Shown here: piece by piece, positions 63,962 to 64,000 of the stretch
Position numbering within the stretch: position 1 is the first letter of the stretch
Layout of the letters: the number at the start of each line of letters is the position of its first letter
Assembly: GCA_026182355.1 (NCBI GenBank)
Contig: JAPFBL010000243.1
Location: 62,001 to 126,000, forward strand
DNA: 64,000 bases
Direction of reading: 5' to 3'
Origin: Hermatobates lingyangjiaoensis
Lineage: Eukaryota; Arthropoda; Insecta; Hemiptera; Hermatobatidae
Translations under genes and position numbers: made by a program
Notes under the pieces: model-generated
The model's database searches: none
What the model was told of the DNA's origin: nothing
Seen by the model: only the letters and a program-made list of their open reading frames with translations

Positions 63962-64000
63962 ATTTATCTATATAAATAAAAGAAAGGTTTTGTCTGTACA
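63962..64000 (-). repeat. Element K, minus strand, cut by window end
   Basis: CTATATAAATAAAAG..GGTTTTGTCTGTACA is the reverse complement of the element K 3' end (GTACAGACAAAAT..TTTATTTATAAAG at 52620-52655). The rest lies beyond the window. Confidence 0.6.

Overview
This is AT-rich animal nuclear DNA. It is almost entirely non-coding and repeat-dense. The only host gene I can name is a neuroligin-family (catalytically dead carboxylesterase-like) gene on the minus strand. Two consecutive exons are visible, 21275..21093 and 18271..17899. Both have canonical splice sites and compatible phase 1 junctions, and about 2.8 kb of intron lies between them. The split gene structure, several Penelope-like element (PLE) families, tRNA-derived SINEs and long (TA)n tracts indicate a metazoan. 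The neuroligin wording and repeat content suggest an invertebrate, perhaps an arthropod, but the species is not determined.

The rest is dominated by PLE retroelements and their debris. PLE coding remnants (reverse transcriptase, linker, GIY-YIG endonuclease) lie at 2.1-3.9 kb, 7.3-8.5 kb, 10.8-13.3 kb (family B), 13.3-16.8 kb (family A), 45.0-45.6 kb and 55 kb. The family A copy at 13336..16812 is a 3.5-kb near-symmetrical head-to-head palindrome. Family B carries an inverted copy of its own 3' third. Many short fragments encoding the PLE N-terminus end in (TA)n.

The most notable content is a dense array of hammerhead-ribozyme (HHR) motifs in the PLE flanks and in short foldback elements that have lost all coding sequence. 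At least six families retain the CTGANGA...GAAA core. In the best copies stem I is exactly complementary and stem III is only a short self-complementary palindrome (AGATCT, ACATGT, AGGCCT, ACGCGT, AATT or ATAT). That geometry suits a type I ribozyme acting as a dimer. Most copies are inverted pairs with 3' ends outward, usually abutting (TA)n. Several sit inside the neuroligin intron.

Region by region: 0-9 kb old PLE debris and foldbacks; 9.5-10.7 kb a long dispersed repeat (R1); 10.8-17.4 kb two complex PLE insertions and HHR foldbacks; 17.9-21.3 kb neuroligin exons around an intron packed with HHR/PLE foldbacks; 21.8-41 kb sparse, with SINEs, element K copies, HHR family J, a GC-balanced unknown block plus a 36-bp minisatellite at 31 kb, and one candidate terminal exon at 28 kb; 41-49 kb a tandem repeat derived from an HHR tail, a MITE-like element, PLE fragments and two SINEs; 50-54 kb element K copies and foldback families G/H; 54-64 kb more HHR/PLE foldbacks, a second R1 copy and an element K copy cut by the window end. 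Family letters (A-M), R1 and K are labels made for this report only.
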